Source: Pelagophyceae sp. CCMP2097
Lineage: Eukaryota > Sar > Pelagophyceae
DNA: 46,630 nucleotides
Direction: 5' to 3'
NCBI GenBank assembly: GCA_026770575.1
Contig: MU657270.1
Location: forward strand, 120,139-166,768
Shown here: positions 11,968-20,458 of the stretch, piece by piece
Layout of the letters: each line of letters starts with the position of its first letter
How positions within the stretch are numbered: the first letter of the stretch is position 1
The notes under the pieces: model-generated
Databases searched by the model: none
Seen by the model: only the letters and a program-made list of their open reading frames with translations
What the model was told of the DNA's origin: nothing
Position numbers and translations under genes: made by a program

Positions 11968-13213
11968 ATGATCTCGTCTGTGGCAGCCCTCGCCGGGCGG
12001 AGCGACGTCGTGAGGAGGCAGGCGCGTGCATGCGTATATCGTGGCGCGGGTGCCGCGATCTCGGAGACGGCCGTCCTTGCAGGCTCGGCGCGGGTTCGCC
12101 AAAGTGCTCAAGCGCCGCCGCTTCTACAAGGGCGCGGGCATCGTCCCCGCCGACGACGGCGCGAGCGGCTTCGAGATCACGCTCGACGGGCGCAAGCTCC
12201 GGAGCCCCGCGCGCCGCGCGCTCGCGCTGCCCAACGAGACGATTGCGCTCGCCATCGCCGCCGAGTGGGACGCGCAGGAGGACTAGTGCGTGCCCCGCGC
12301 CGTCGCAGCGCCGTGGACCGGCCCTCCTTCGCCACCGCACGCGTCTCGTAGCATCGAGCCGGCATCGATGCCGCTCATGGGCCTCGCGTCGACTGCGGTG
12401 GACCAAGTCGTCGACGAGCGGGGCTTCGTCGTCAAAAACGTCCTCGCCTATCTCCGCACCGACACCGTCACATACTTCGCCGACAGTGCGCCCGGGCGGC
12501 GCGGGGGCGCGTCGCGCGCCGTGAGAAGACCCGAAACAAGTGGCCACTCTGTCGCCTCGTGCAGGCGAAGACGAAGTCGAGCTGCTCGAACGCCAAGAGA
12601 GGCACTTCTTGCCGCTCCTGGAGTGGCTCAACACCGAGTAAGCCTCGCCTGTGGGACCACGTGGACGGCGCGACGTGCATAAACTCGCGCTCCGCGAGGT
12701 ACAAGATCGAGCTCCCGCAGCGCCGCGGCCTCGAGCTGTACCACAAGAAGCAGAACCCCGCGGCGGCGTCGGTCAGTCGCCACGGCACGCCGCGCGACGC
12801 GGCAGGAACGCGCGCATGTCCACAGGCGGTCGCGGAGGACATCGTGGAAGCGATGTCGCACTGGAGGCTCTCCGCGCTCCAGTGCGCCACGACCGAGTGA
12901 GGCGCCTCCCGAGGGCCGAGCTCTGGGCCGTCGCGGCGTCGTGCCATTTTTACGCTGGGACCAGGTGCAAGTCGCTCACGCTCGGCCTGGCGCTGCTGGC
13001 GCACCGCATCGACGCGCGCGAGGTGCGGTCTTGCCGATCCCGTCTGATATTCAACCCGGGGACGGCGTTCGCTAGGCCGATTACGCCTCGCGCCTCGAGG
13101 AGAACATGCAGATCGAGCGCTGGGGGCTCGTCGAGGGCCAGCACGACTACGACATCACGCGCTCCAAGCTCCGCCTTTCATCCGCCTCGTTCTTCGCCGG
13201 CTTGACGCCATAA
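11968..13213 (+). CDS. ATP12 family, mitochondrial F1-ATPase assembly chaperone
   Basis: ATP12 binds the F1 alpha subunit during assembly of mitochondrial ATP synthase. Exon 1 (11968-12009, MISSVAALAGRSDV) joins at 12083 to ARRGFAKVLKRRRFYKG, then GFEITLDGRKLRSPARRALA and ALAIAAEWDAQEDY. The next join (GTGCGT...CGTAG) restores YIEPASMPLMGLASTAVD. Later exons give VLAYLRTDTVTYFAD, ELLERQERHFLPLLEWLN, AMSHWRLSALQCATTE, CKSLTLGLALLAHRIDARE and DYASRLEENMQIERWGLVEGQHDYD. Stop TAA at 13211-13213. Length and motif order match the family; the Arg-rich N-terminus fits a mitochondrial presequence. It converges on the permease gene downstream. Confidence 0.9.
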
Positions 13214-13472
13214 AGCCGCGCGAGTCCGGCGCCCGGTGCGGCGTGCGAGACGAGGCCCTCGACGCGGCGCACGCCCGCATTCGGGCAACCGCCGTGTTTG
13301 CTTCTCTCTGGTCGCTCTGGTAAAATTATTAACATAGTTTTCACGCTTCTCTACGGTAAGCGGCCTCGTCAGCGGAGCGGCATGCGTTTGTTTGAGGACG
13401 CACCCGGCGGCGCGCCAGTGTCCGCCGGCTGCGGCCCGTCGGGTGTCACGTCGCAAGAGCGTCGGAGTCCTG

Positions 13473-15215
13473 TCATCTCGTCGAGATGACGGCTTCGGCG
13501 TCGCTCTGCGCGGCGTGGAGCAGGTTCTCCGTCATGGCGTCGTCGCCGTGTGGTCGCTGCACGCGCGAGCAGAGGAGGTGGTCCTCCTCTGTGAAAAACG
13601 TGTCGCCCGCGAATTCGGGCAGCGCCAAAGGGTGGTCCAAGAGCCGGTCGTTCCAGCCGCAAAACGCCCCGATGCCAGAGTGCGACGCCCACTCGGCGCC
13701 GAGGACGTGGTACGCCGGGCTGTGCTTGCTTCGTCGCGACCGCCCAACAAGCGCGTAAAAGAAAAATCCGAGGGCCGCCAGGCCGCCCGCGATGGCCCTA
13801 CAGCGGGGGTCGAGCGAGGGTGCGCTCGCGCGGCGCGGCACGCACCAGACTTTGATCGGCTGGATGACGGCGATGATGACGAGGAGGCCCATGGCCGGCA
13901 CGACCATGAAGACGAGCCCGGCCACGCCGCAGGGCCTGCAGCGTACGTTTCGCAAAGGCCCGAGTCGGCCGCACGGGTACTGACGCTTGGAACGTGCGCT
14001 TGAGGTCTGGCCGCGTGGCGCGGAGCTTAATCCAGGCGCTGAGTTCGATCATCATGGAGACGACGTAGAGCAGGTTCTCGACAGCGATGATGGTCTCAAA
14101 GTTGAGCGAGTGCAGGGCGACGACGCCGATGGCCGAGAGGAGGATGGCGTACGTCGGCGTGCCGTACTTCTTCGAACGATGCGCCAGGCACGCGGGCAGC
14201 AGGCCGCGCTCGGCCATGCCCATGAGCTGGTACGCGTCGCTCGACATCTCCGAGAGGAAGAGGCCGATGTAGGCGCACGCCGCGGCGACGACGACCCAGC
14301 GCGCGAGCCACGTGCCCCCGATCTTGCGCGCGATGCCCACGTAGCTGCCGTTGTGGTAGTCCGAGTACTTCTTCGGCGACGCGCCCGTCGCCGCGAGCAT
14401 GGGGATGAGGCCGGAAGCCGTGCACAGCATCATGCTGTACATCATCGACGGGCCCCAGCCCGTGCGCGACGTCTCGCCCGCGAAGGCAGAAGCAGAGTCG
14501 TAGTAGTTGACGTTCCAGAAGAGCAGGTTGAGCCACGGCCTAGGCGGCGGCGTCGACGCTCCGACCCCAGCGGCGCCAAAGGCACTCACCGGATGCGGAT
14601 CGTGCCGTCGTGGTCGCTGCGGCCGACGAGCCAGCGGCTCGGCTCGATGATGGGGATGGCGAGGACGGCCATGGTGAGGAAGGGCATGAGGATGAAGAAG
14701 GCGAGGAGCAGCGCGCCGCGGCCCGTGAGGTCGAGGCCGCGGTAGCAGAGGTACGTCAGCGCGCAGGTGAAGCCCATGAGAAATGTCCAGCGCTCCCAGG
14801 GCTCGTCGGTGATGCCCTCGGCCATGACCTCCTCGAGGTAGTTGAGCATGAGGAGCGGGTAGACGGCGTTGTCCACGACTCCGGAGACCCAGGAGCACCA
14901 CGAGTCCGTCCACGCCGCAAAGGGCCCAAAGGCGGCGTTGCTCCAGGCGGCAAAGCCCGCCGCCTCTGGGAACGCCGACGAGAGCTCCGCCGTCATGAGC
15001 GCCTCGGGCACGGACCAGATGACCGTCAGCGCAAGGAGGCCGCAGATGGCGCCGCGCGCGCCGCCGGCCTTGATGATCAGCTCCTGCCCAAAAGGCCCGC
15101 CCGTGACGGAGAAGAAGGTGAGCGCGACGAGGCCCGCCATGCCCAGCTGCACCTTGCGCACCGTCCCCGACGGCGACCGCCGCCGTCCGTCGTTGGCCGC
15201 CGGCGACCGCGGCAC
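13473..15215 (-). CDS. Polyamine/amino-acid permease (APC superfamily, plant PUT/LAT-like)
   Basis: Membrane transporter of the amino-acid/polyamine/organocation superfamily, closest in pattern to plant polyamine-uptake transporters. Three exons. The first encodes LTFFSVTGGPFGQE, VIWSVPEALMTAELSSAFPE, GFAAWSNAAFGPFAAW and VSGVVDNAVYPLLMLNYL. After an intron GTGAGT...CCTAG, RPWLNLLFWNVNYYDSASAF follows, then multiple helices up to ENLLYVVSMMIELSAWIKLR. After an intron GTCAGT...TGCAG, APCGVAGLVFMVVPAMGLLV and the last helices follow, ending in a long hydrophilic tail (about 100 residues). The start at 15215 (MPRSPAANDG) fits the usual short N-terminus. Around 12 membrane segments are expected. 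Substrate cannot be decided from sequence. Confidence 0.88.
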
Positions 15216-15539
15216 GCGCGCCTACGACGCGCCCATCGGCGCGGGCGGGGCGCCGGGCGCGCGGGAAAATGAGCCACAACGGCGGGGCCACGGAGAAGAA
15301 ATGAGCCCATCGGCGCGGGTGGGGCGGCGGCCGGGCGCGCGGGAAAATGAGCCAGAACGGCGGGGTCACAGAGAAGAATCGCAAACGCACCGCATCGACG
15401 CCCTGGGTCTCCGCAGGGGCCTGCATATGCACGGAAAGTGTGATGCTGCCCCTGCGGCCCCGCGCCCCGCGCGCCCAGCGACCGACCGGGGGCACGTCCG
15501 CGGCTCGCGAGTGTTTGGATGGCGTGGCTATACAATTTA

Positions 15540-16035
15540 GAAATTGTAGGTGGCACTGTAAAATAATTTGTAAAAACTGTATTTGATTTTACATGTAATT
15601 ACATGTAATTACACGACCCCAAATTTTGCTTTTGTAGTGCCCTTGAAAATACATCTCCAATCCATCGATATTTGTGAATTCCGGGCGCCTAGCATCGCGA
15701 AATTGTGGCTTTTCCCCACTTGTTTGAACAAAAAATGGACTTTTACCCCAAAAACATGCGCATGCAGAGCCACACCTCGTATTTGAGCTCGTCAGTTCGC
15801 CGGGGCGACTCGGCGGAGCCTCCCGCTCGCGCTAAGCCCCATTGCGCCTCGTTTGAGCGCCTCTAAAAATATGACCTTCACTTTACACTGTAAATACGTG
15901 TGTAACAGTAATTACACTGCAATTACAGTAACAACAGGGGTCCATAATCCTCTACACTGTCTTTGCCCACCTAGAAATTCCTACAATTGTATAGGCGTGG
16001 CCCACTTTCACCAAAAGATGGCGTGCGTTCAGACT
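15540..16035. other. AT-rich intergenic block with GTAATTAC-type motifs
   Basis: No gene is visible. The block is AT-rich against a GC-rich background and holds clustered short palindromic motifs: ACATGTAATTAC repeated twice near 15592-15612, more GTAATTACA-like runs near 15900-15935, and the decamer TACAATTGTA at 15982-15991. The same vocabulary appears near 46290-46360. It probably represents old repeat or MITE material. Confidence 0.5.
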
Positions 16036-16464
16036 AATAATAATAATTAATAATAATAATAAAAATCACAGGGCGGCCCGTCCCTGAGGACCGGCCTCCA
16101 GTCCGAAAGGACCTTGCCCTGGCAGAGTCGGCTCAACCAACTTAGCACGTACTTGATAAATCTGATATAAAAGACGGTAAATGTGAACATCCACATTAGG
16201 AGGATTGTCATCGCCCATGATGTAATCAACCTTTTTGTTAGAAGACAAGCCCGTGAAAGAAGGATCCCTAGTCTCAATCCTAGCAAAACACTCCGCCCGA
16301 GGCACAGAATATGCAGGGCAGTCACCTAAAACATGATATACACACTCTTTAATTTGCCGACAACAACACGGGGTCTTGCTATATGATGTCGCGCGAGGAA
16401 GCCTTCCCGTAACCACGTGTTCATTGTAATTCTTCCCAAGGGCCCCAAAACAATTAAGGCGCAA
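16036..16464 (-). mobile_element. 3' end of a truncated non-LTR retrotransposon with (TTA)n tail
   Basis: A reverse-strand ORF (stop at 16066) encodes a cysteine/histidine cluster of the kind found at the C-terminus of LINE reverse transcriptases: CCCRQIKECVYHVLGDCPAY, followed by REC- and IYRLLYQIYQVR-type helical sequence. Immediately after its stop, on the same strand, is a simple TTA repeat (16036-16062), a typical 3' tail for some LINE clades. No reverse-transcriptase catalytic motif is found upstream, so this is a 5'-truncated insertion. The host-like sequence at 16500-16650 adjoins it. Confidence 0.65.
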
Positions 16465-16555
16465 TTTAAGACTGGCGAGAGATTCTCAGCTCCCCTCGAA
16501 AACCCCCCATACACACGCCCTGCTCGTCCACCATACGCGTCGCGTAAGCCTCCGC

Positions 16556-16650
16556 CATACGGGCAGCCGCGGCGTCCCCGGCGGGCCGAGGCTAAAGGGC
16601 CGTCCGAAGCGCGCGTTCGCCCAGCGCTGCACGTCGCGCGCTACAAATGT
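16556..16650 (-). pseudogene. Fragment derived from sulfotransferase gene region
   Basis: Two adjoining blocks match the sulfotransferase locus in the same orientation: 16558-16600 resembles 22685-22727 (just beyond the 3' end of that gene), and 16600-16648 resembles 23082-23130 (inside its coding region). The roughly 350 bp between them at the source is missing. The copied part has substitutions and no intact frame. It is a gene relic captured or carried into the repeat island. Confidence 0.7.
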
Positions 16651-17440
16651 CGGAACCCCCTCCGAGGCCGAGTCATCGTCGTAATGCCGAGCTCGACATG
16701 GTCGTTGACGGGTCCACCCTCCGGAGCCTCGTCGGATGCCCCCTCTGAGTCAGCGCCAGCGGCGCCACCAGCTGCCATAGAAGCCTGCTGAGCGTCCGTG
16801 GCCGCCACGACTATCGTGTCCAGGACGCCCGCTGCACGCGCCCGACGCGCATATTCTCCAAACGTCGCGATAAAGTCATGCGGAAAGCCCTCCGCGAGCT
16901 TCCGGGCAGCTGTCGACCGCCCCCGCCGAGCCACCTGGCGAGCTTCACGATCGACGGCCGTTCGTGCGCGCCGACAAGCCCGGCTTAGCCTTCGTTTTCA
17001 AAACGGGCCGTGATGCGCTGTACGTACTCTGCGCGCTCGGGGCCCGCCACAGTGCAGGTCCCGTCACCGGCGTTACCGAAAGCAAAGTGGAGACTGAGGT
17101 CCCGGCCCACATAGCCGCAGGGACACCGTCGAGGGCGCCCTCTGCACTGGAGTGACTGGACCTGAGAGCACGACCAGAAAGCGCCGACCAGCATGGACAG
17201 CACCGAGAGGCCAGCTTCGTCTGCCCGGCACGGCCCCATCAGCGTTTTCAGCGTTCCGACGGGCCAAACTCGTTGAAAAGTGCCGCACCGTGACTATCTA
17301 CCTGAAGAAGTCTCTCCATGCGCAGACGCAAAGCCTCCCGGTCGAGCATACGCTTCGCCTTGGCGCCGAGCCGCTTCCCTTGCCACCGCCGACCCAGCGG
17401 GACATCGTCGTTAAGGAAACGCGAAGCGGTTAAGGGGGAT
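16651..17440. other. Unassigned region with weak reverse-strand coding signal
   Basis: Reverse-strand frames contain a Cys-rich stretch (QCRGRPRRCPCGYVGRDLSL) and, further on, an acidic/Ala-rich segment, suggesting remains of a retroelement or a decayed gene upstream of the truncated LINE. I recognise no complete domain, and no splice model convinced me. Confidence 0.3.
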
Positions 17441-17534
17441 TTGATTCAGTACTTTACGGGCCAATTCACTGAGTGCGTCCCCGCTTGAACTTTCCAAGGT
17501 CGCAAGGGAGTAGACGGCCGCGCGCGGTCTCTTT

Positions 17535-17730
17535 CACACCCCCGACCCGAACCCGAACCCGAACCCGACCCGACCCCGAACTTTTGCGTGTGTCGACTGG
17601 CATACTCGCGACCCGCGGGTCTGACCGTGGCCCCAACCCGAACCCGACCCGAGAAGACGGATTTGGTCGTTCGACAGACCCGCGATCCGGGGGTTCGGCA
17701 CAACCCGACCCGACCCGAATACACCGCTTA
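17535..17730. repeat. Degenerate CCCGAA/CCCGAC tandem tract
   Basis: Clusters of hexamers ACCCGA and CCCGAC occur at about 17540-17580, 17635-17655 and 17705-17720. They are telomere-like in rhythm but not in exact sequence, interspersed with unique sequence. No gene is supported between 17440 and 18027. Confidence 0.6.
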
Positions 17731-18027
17731 AGCTCCTGGCCTCTCCCGCCATTCTCGGCGTCCTCCGAGGCGGAATGGGACCCCCACGACCCAGGGAAAC
17801 CCACGCCAGTCTTCAAGTCCTCCCATCTGCGCTGAGCCGTCGCCCCCCGAATCTATTCATTGGGGCTCGTCCTTGCTCGGGGGGCAGCCTTGGGCACCCA
17901 CCGAGGCGGCATCGAACGTCAATCGCCCGATGCGACCATTTCTTCTTTACGTTTCCCTTCAACCTCGTGTGCTTGAACACTAGATCGTTCGTTGCGAAAG
18001 CGGTTGTTCTGATTCAGTTATTTTGTT

Positions 18028-18444
18028 GAGGACCCGAAGGGTCCTTGCCGTTTAATCAACGTCAGTTTACGGCAAGAGCACTTCGGGTCCTTTGATTGAA
18101 GGATTACCAGGGGCAATTTTGTCTGTCTGTCTGTCTGTCTGTCCTTCTGTCTGTCCTTCTGTCCGTTCTTATGTCTGTCCCCGGGTAAATCCGTGAGGTT
18201 CCACCTATGGGAAGAAAAGGGCAGCAACTCGGCCGATTCAACGATTAGTGGTTGATGCGATTGCTAAAATTGGGAGTGGAAGTCGAGCAGGAGCCTCATT
18301 GGAATCATCATAGAAGAAGTTTTTGGTCACAGGTTCGAATCTGGTCGGCCGCAAAAAAAATAAAAAATAGCTCATTAAAAAATAAAAAATAAAAATAAAG
18401 ATAAGGAGGATTTGAAGGTTCAGCGATTAGTTAAATAATTTTTT
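18028..18444 (+). mobile_element. SINE-like unit 1: hairpin head, (TCTG)n, tRNA-like body, A-rich tail
   Basis: First of two tandem units. Order: hairpin module (18030-18095) with GGACCCGAAGGGTCC-type arms; a TCTG microsatellite (18119-18176); a tRNA-like body (18231-18350); an A-rich tail. In the tRNA-like body the ends GGCCGAT and GTCGGCC pair as a 7-bp acceptor-like stem (one G-T pair). CAAC/GTTG (18239-18242, 18251-18254) form a 4-bp D-like stem around GATTAGTG. GGTTCGAATC at 18332-18341 is a good Pol III B box. The body is 120 bp, longer than a tRNA, and no anticodon arm could be assigned. The hairpin preceding the Pol III promoter is unusual for a SINE. Confidence 0.75.
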
Positions 18445-18929
18445 GAGGACCCGAAGGGTCCTTGCCGTTTAATCAACGTCAGTTTACGGCAAGGGCCCTT
18501 CGGGCCCTTTGATTGGAGGATTACCAGGGGCAATTTTGTCTGTCCGTCCTTCTGTCCTTCTGTCCTTCTGTCTGTCCGTCCCCGGGTAAATCCGTGAGGT
18601 TCCACCTTTGGGAAGAAAATGGCAGCAACTCGGCCGATTCAGCGACTGGTGGGTGATGCGATTGCTAAAATTGGGAGTGGAGGTCGAGCAGGAGCCTCAT
18701 TGGAATCATCATAGAAGAAGTTTTTGGTCACAGGTTCGAATCTGGTCGGCCGCAAAAAAAACAAAAAAAGAAATAGCTCAATAAGAAATAATAATAAAAA
18801 GAATAAAGACAAGGAGGATTTGAAGGTTCAGCGATTAGTTAAATAATTTTAATTATTTACGTGGGCATTGCAATGGGATTTGGCTGTATCCAAGGGGTCC
18901 TCCGTGTGCCTCCGGCGCGCTCTTGTAAT
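18445..18929 (+). mobile_element. SINE-like unit 2, with full 3' segment
   Basis: Direct tandem copy of unit 1 with scattered substitutions: hairpin head, shortened TCTG/TTCTG tract, tRNA-like body at 18632-18751 with intact acceptor-like pairing and B box, and A-rich tail. It continues beyond unit 1 into a segment (about 18845-18929) ending GGCGCGCTCTTGTAAT. That segment is also present, in reverse, at 43668-43765, so it belongs to the element and unit 1 lacks it. Confidence 0.75.
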
Positions 18930-19164
18930 AACGGGGTTTTATTTGATAGGGTATCACTTTCGATAGGGTATCACTTTGAGCTGAAGCTCTCTAACCCTAC
19001 ACTGTTTTTTAAAGTTTCGACCTTCTTGTTCTTCAAATTTTGGTACGGATACTTCAAGTTTCGGCTTTCACCAAAGTTTCCGCGAATTACATGTAATTTC
19101 TGGATTTGTGATTCGTGAAAATCGGTCGGAATGTATCAGGATAGTGGGTTCCAGACGGATTATC
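18930..19164. other. AT-rich intergenic segment
   Basis: Sequence between the SINE pair and the 1-kb terminal-inverted-repeat element. It contains a direct repeat (GATAGGGTATCACTTT at about 18952 and 18971) and no plausible gene. Confidence 0.4.
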
Positions 19165-19166
19165 TA

Positions 19167-20201
19167 AAGCTGAAAGTTATCTAAATTTTAACGCTTTAAG
19201 CGGCCTTTGAAACTGGAAATAGAGGAGTTATCTAGATTTTAAGAGGGCTTATTTGAAACACCGCTCTCTCCGAGCCTTTAAATAGGCCTATTTAAAACTG
19301 AGTTCTACTCGGATTTTAAGTGAGTTCAGCGAGTCACTCGCGTGATGAGAGGTCGGATGCCTTGCATATGGTCGATTGCCGTACGCGCTGATGCCCGCGC
19401 CGGTGCCGGCGCCCGCGCTGATACCCGCGCCGCGCGGCGAAGTTTGAACGAAAGGCACAGCCGGAGTCGCTGGCGCGGGGCGCCGCTTACTGTAAAAGTG
19501 GTCGGCTCGTTCGGTGCCTGCGGCGTCGCCGCCGCGCGCAGCTCCGGCGGCGAGGCGCCCCCGCCGCCTTCCGGTGCGCTGTCTCGAAGTTCGGCTCAAT
19601 TTATCGACGGGGCCGCGTCGTGGAGCGCGTCGCTGCACGCGTAAAGAATGGTGGTCCCGCCAGCCGCGTCGCGGCGGCGGCGCCGCCCGTGGCTTCGTGG
19701 GCCCGTCGCTTCCGACACCCGCGCCCGGCTGTGGGCCCGCCGGCCGAGGTTTGAGCGTCGGCGTTTTTGTATGCTTTTCCCTCTCGGGTCGATAACAAGG
19801 CGGCGCGGCGGCACTTTTGCTCGAAACTTCTGCCGGCATCGCCCCCGCCGGGCCCGCCCCGCCGTCGCAGTATGAAGCGAATGCAACGCCGGCGCCGCGC
19901 TTGGCGCGCTGCGCCGCGGTTGCAAGGCTCCCCCGTCGCACCGCGGCAGCGCTTTCGCTTCAAACGCGACCTATATGGGACCCAGTCGCCGCCGTGGAGC
20001 CGCCGGAGGGCGTTCCCCACGAGAGGCCAGTCAGCCGCGATAATGTCACTTCGGCATCCTGAAAATAGACTTGATAAAATCGCCTTAAAGCAGCTGACAT
20101 CTTTTGTGTCTTAAAAGTTAAAATTTAGATAACTTTCGATTTTTGCGCTTAAAACTGAGTTTAAAACCCAGCTCACTTAAAATTAAGATAACTTTCAGCT
20201 T
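19167..20201. mobile_element. Terminal-inverted-repeat element A, intact copy (1,035 bp)
   Basis: Bounded by inverted termini AAGCTGAAAGTTATCT... on the left and the complementary ...ACTTTCAGCTT on the right, flanked on both sides by TA (19165-19166 and 20202-20203), as expected for Tc1/mariner-type target duplication. The edges are AT-rich and the core (about 19370-20040) is very GC-rich. No transposase is encoded; open frames in the core are Arg/Ala-rich without recognisable domains. A near-identical second copy lies at 43626-45948, interrupted twice. It is best read as a non-autonomous element, possibly carrying a captured host gene fragment. Confidence 0.8.
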
Positions 20202-20203
20202 TA

Positions 20204-20458
20204 ACCGGTTCTGACTCCATTTTGGGTCGAAATGGGCCCATAACCGTAATTTTCACATGTGATAGATGGATAATTCCCATTTTTGATATTTTTGAAGATT
20301 TCGGGAAGTCAAACTACGCATGAAATCCAGCTGGCAGGGCCCGCGGCCGAGTTGAAGAAGAAGAAGGTTGCGGCGGCTGCTGGGTCGGACGTGCTACGTG
20401 ACTCAGCAATATCGCTAGGGTTTCGAACCCCTCGCCTCGCCGCCACCGCCCCTTGACA
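20204..20458 (+). promoter_or_regulatory. Upstream region of the ice-binding protein gene
   Basis: Runs from the right end of element A to the ATG of the ice-binding protein gene. The first part is AT-rich, the last 120 bp GC-rich. No clear core promoter motif. The transposon end lies only about 260 bp from the start codon and could influence expression. Confidence 0.35.

Noticed and set aside
13392..14003. 203-codon forward frame over the permease 3' exon
   Set aside because: Antisense to conserved permease sequence on the other strand; no domain.
17535..17730. Telomere or interstitial telomeric array
   Set aside because: Hexamers are CCCGAA/CCCGAC rather than CCCTAA and the runs are short and broken.
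18030..18095. Rho-independent terminator or hammerhead ribozyme
   Set aside because: Eukaryotic context makes a bacterial terminator irrelevant, and the hammerhead core CTGATGA with a matching GAAA box was not found.
18119..18176. CRISPR-like array
   Set aside because: Simple TCTG microsatellite without spacers, in a eukaryotic repeat.
18231..18350. Functional tRNA gene
   Set aside because: It has a good B box and pairing ends, but it is 120 bp long, lacks an assignable anticodon arm and is repeated with an A-rich tail, so SINE-like is better.
19288..19941. Long reverse-strand open frame in element A, with a similar frame at 44210-44902
   Set aside because: Conserved only because the whole DNA element is duplicated. 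The product is Arg/Ala/Gly low complexity with no domain, and all six frames are rather open in this GC-rich core.
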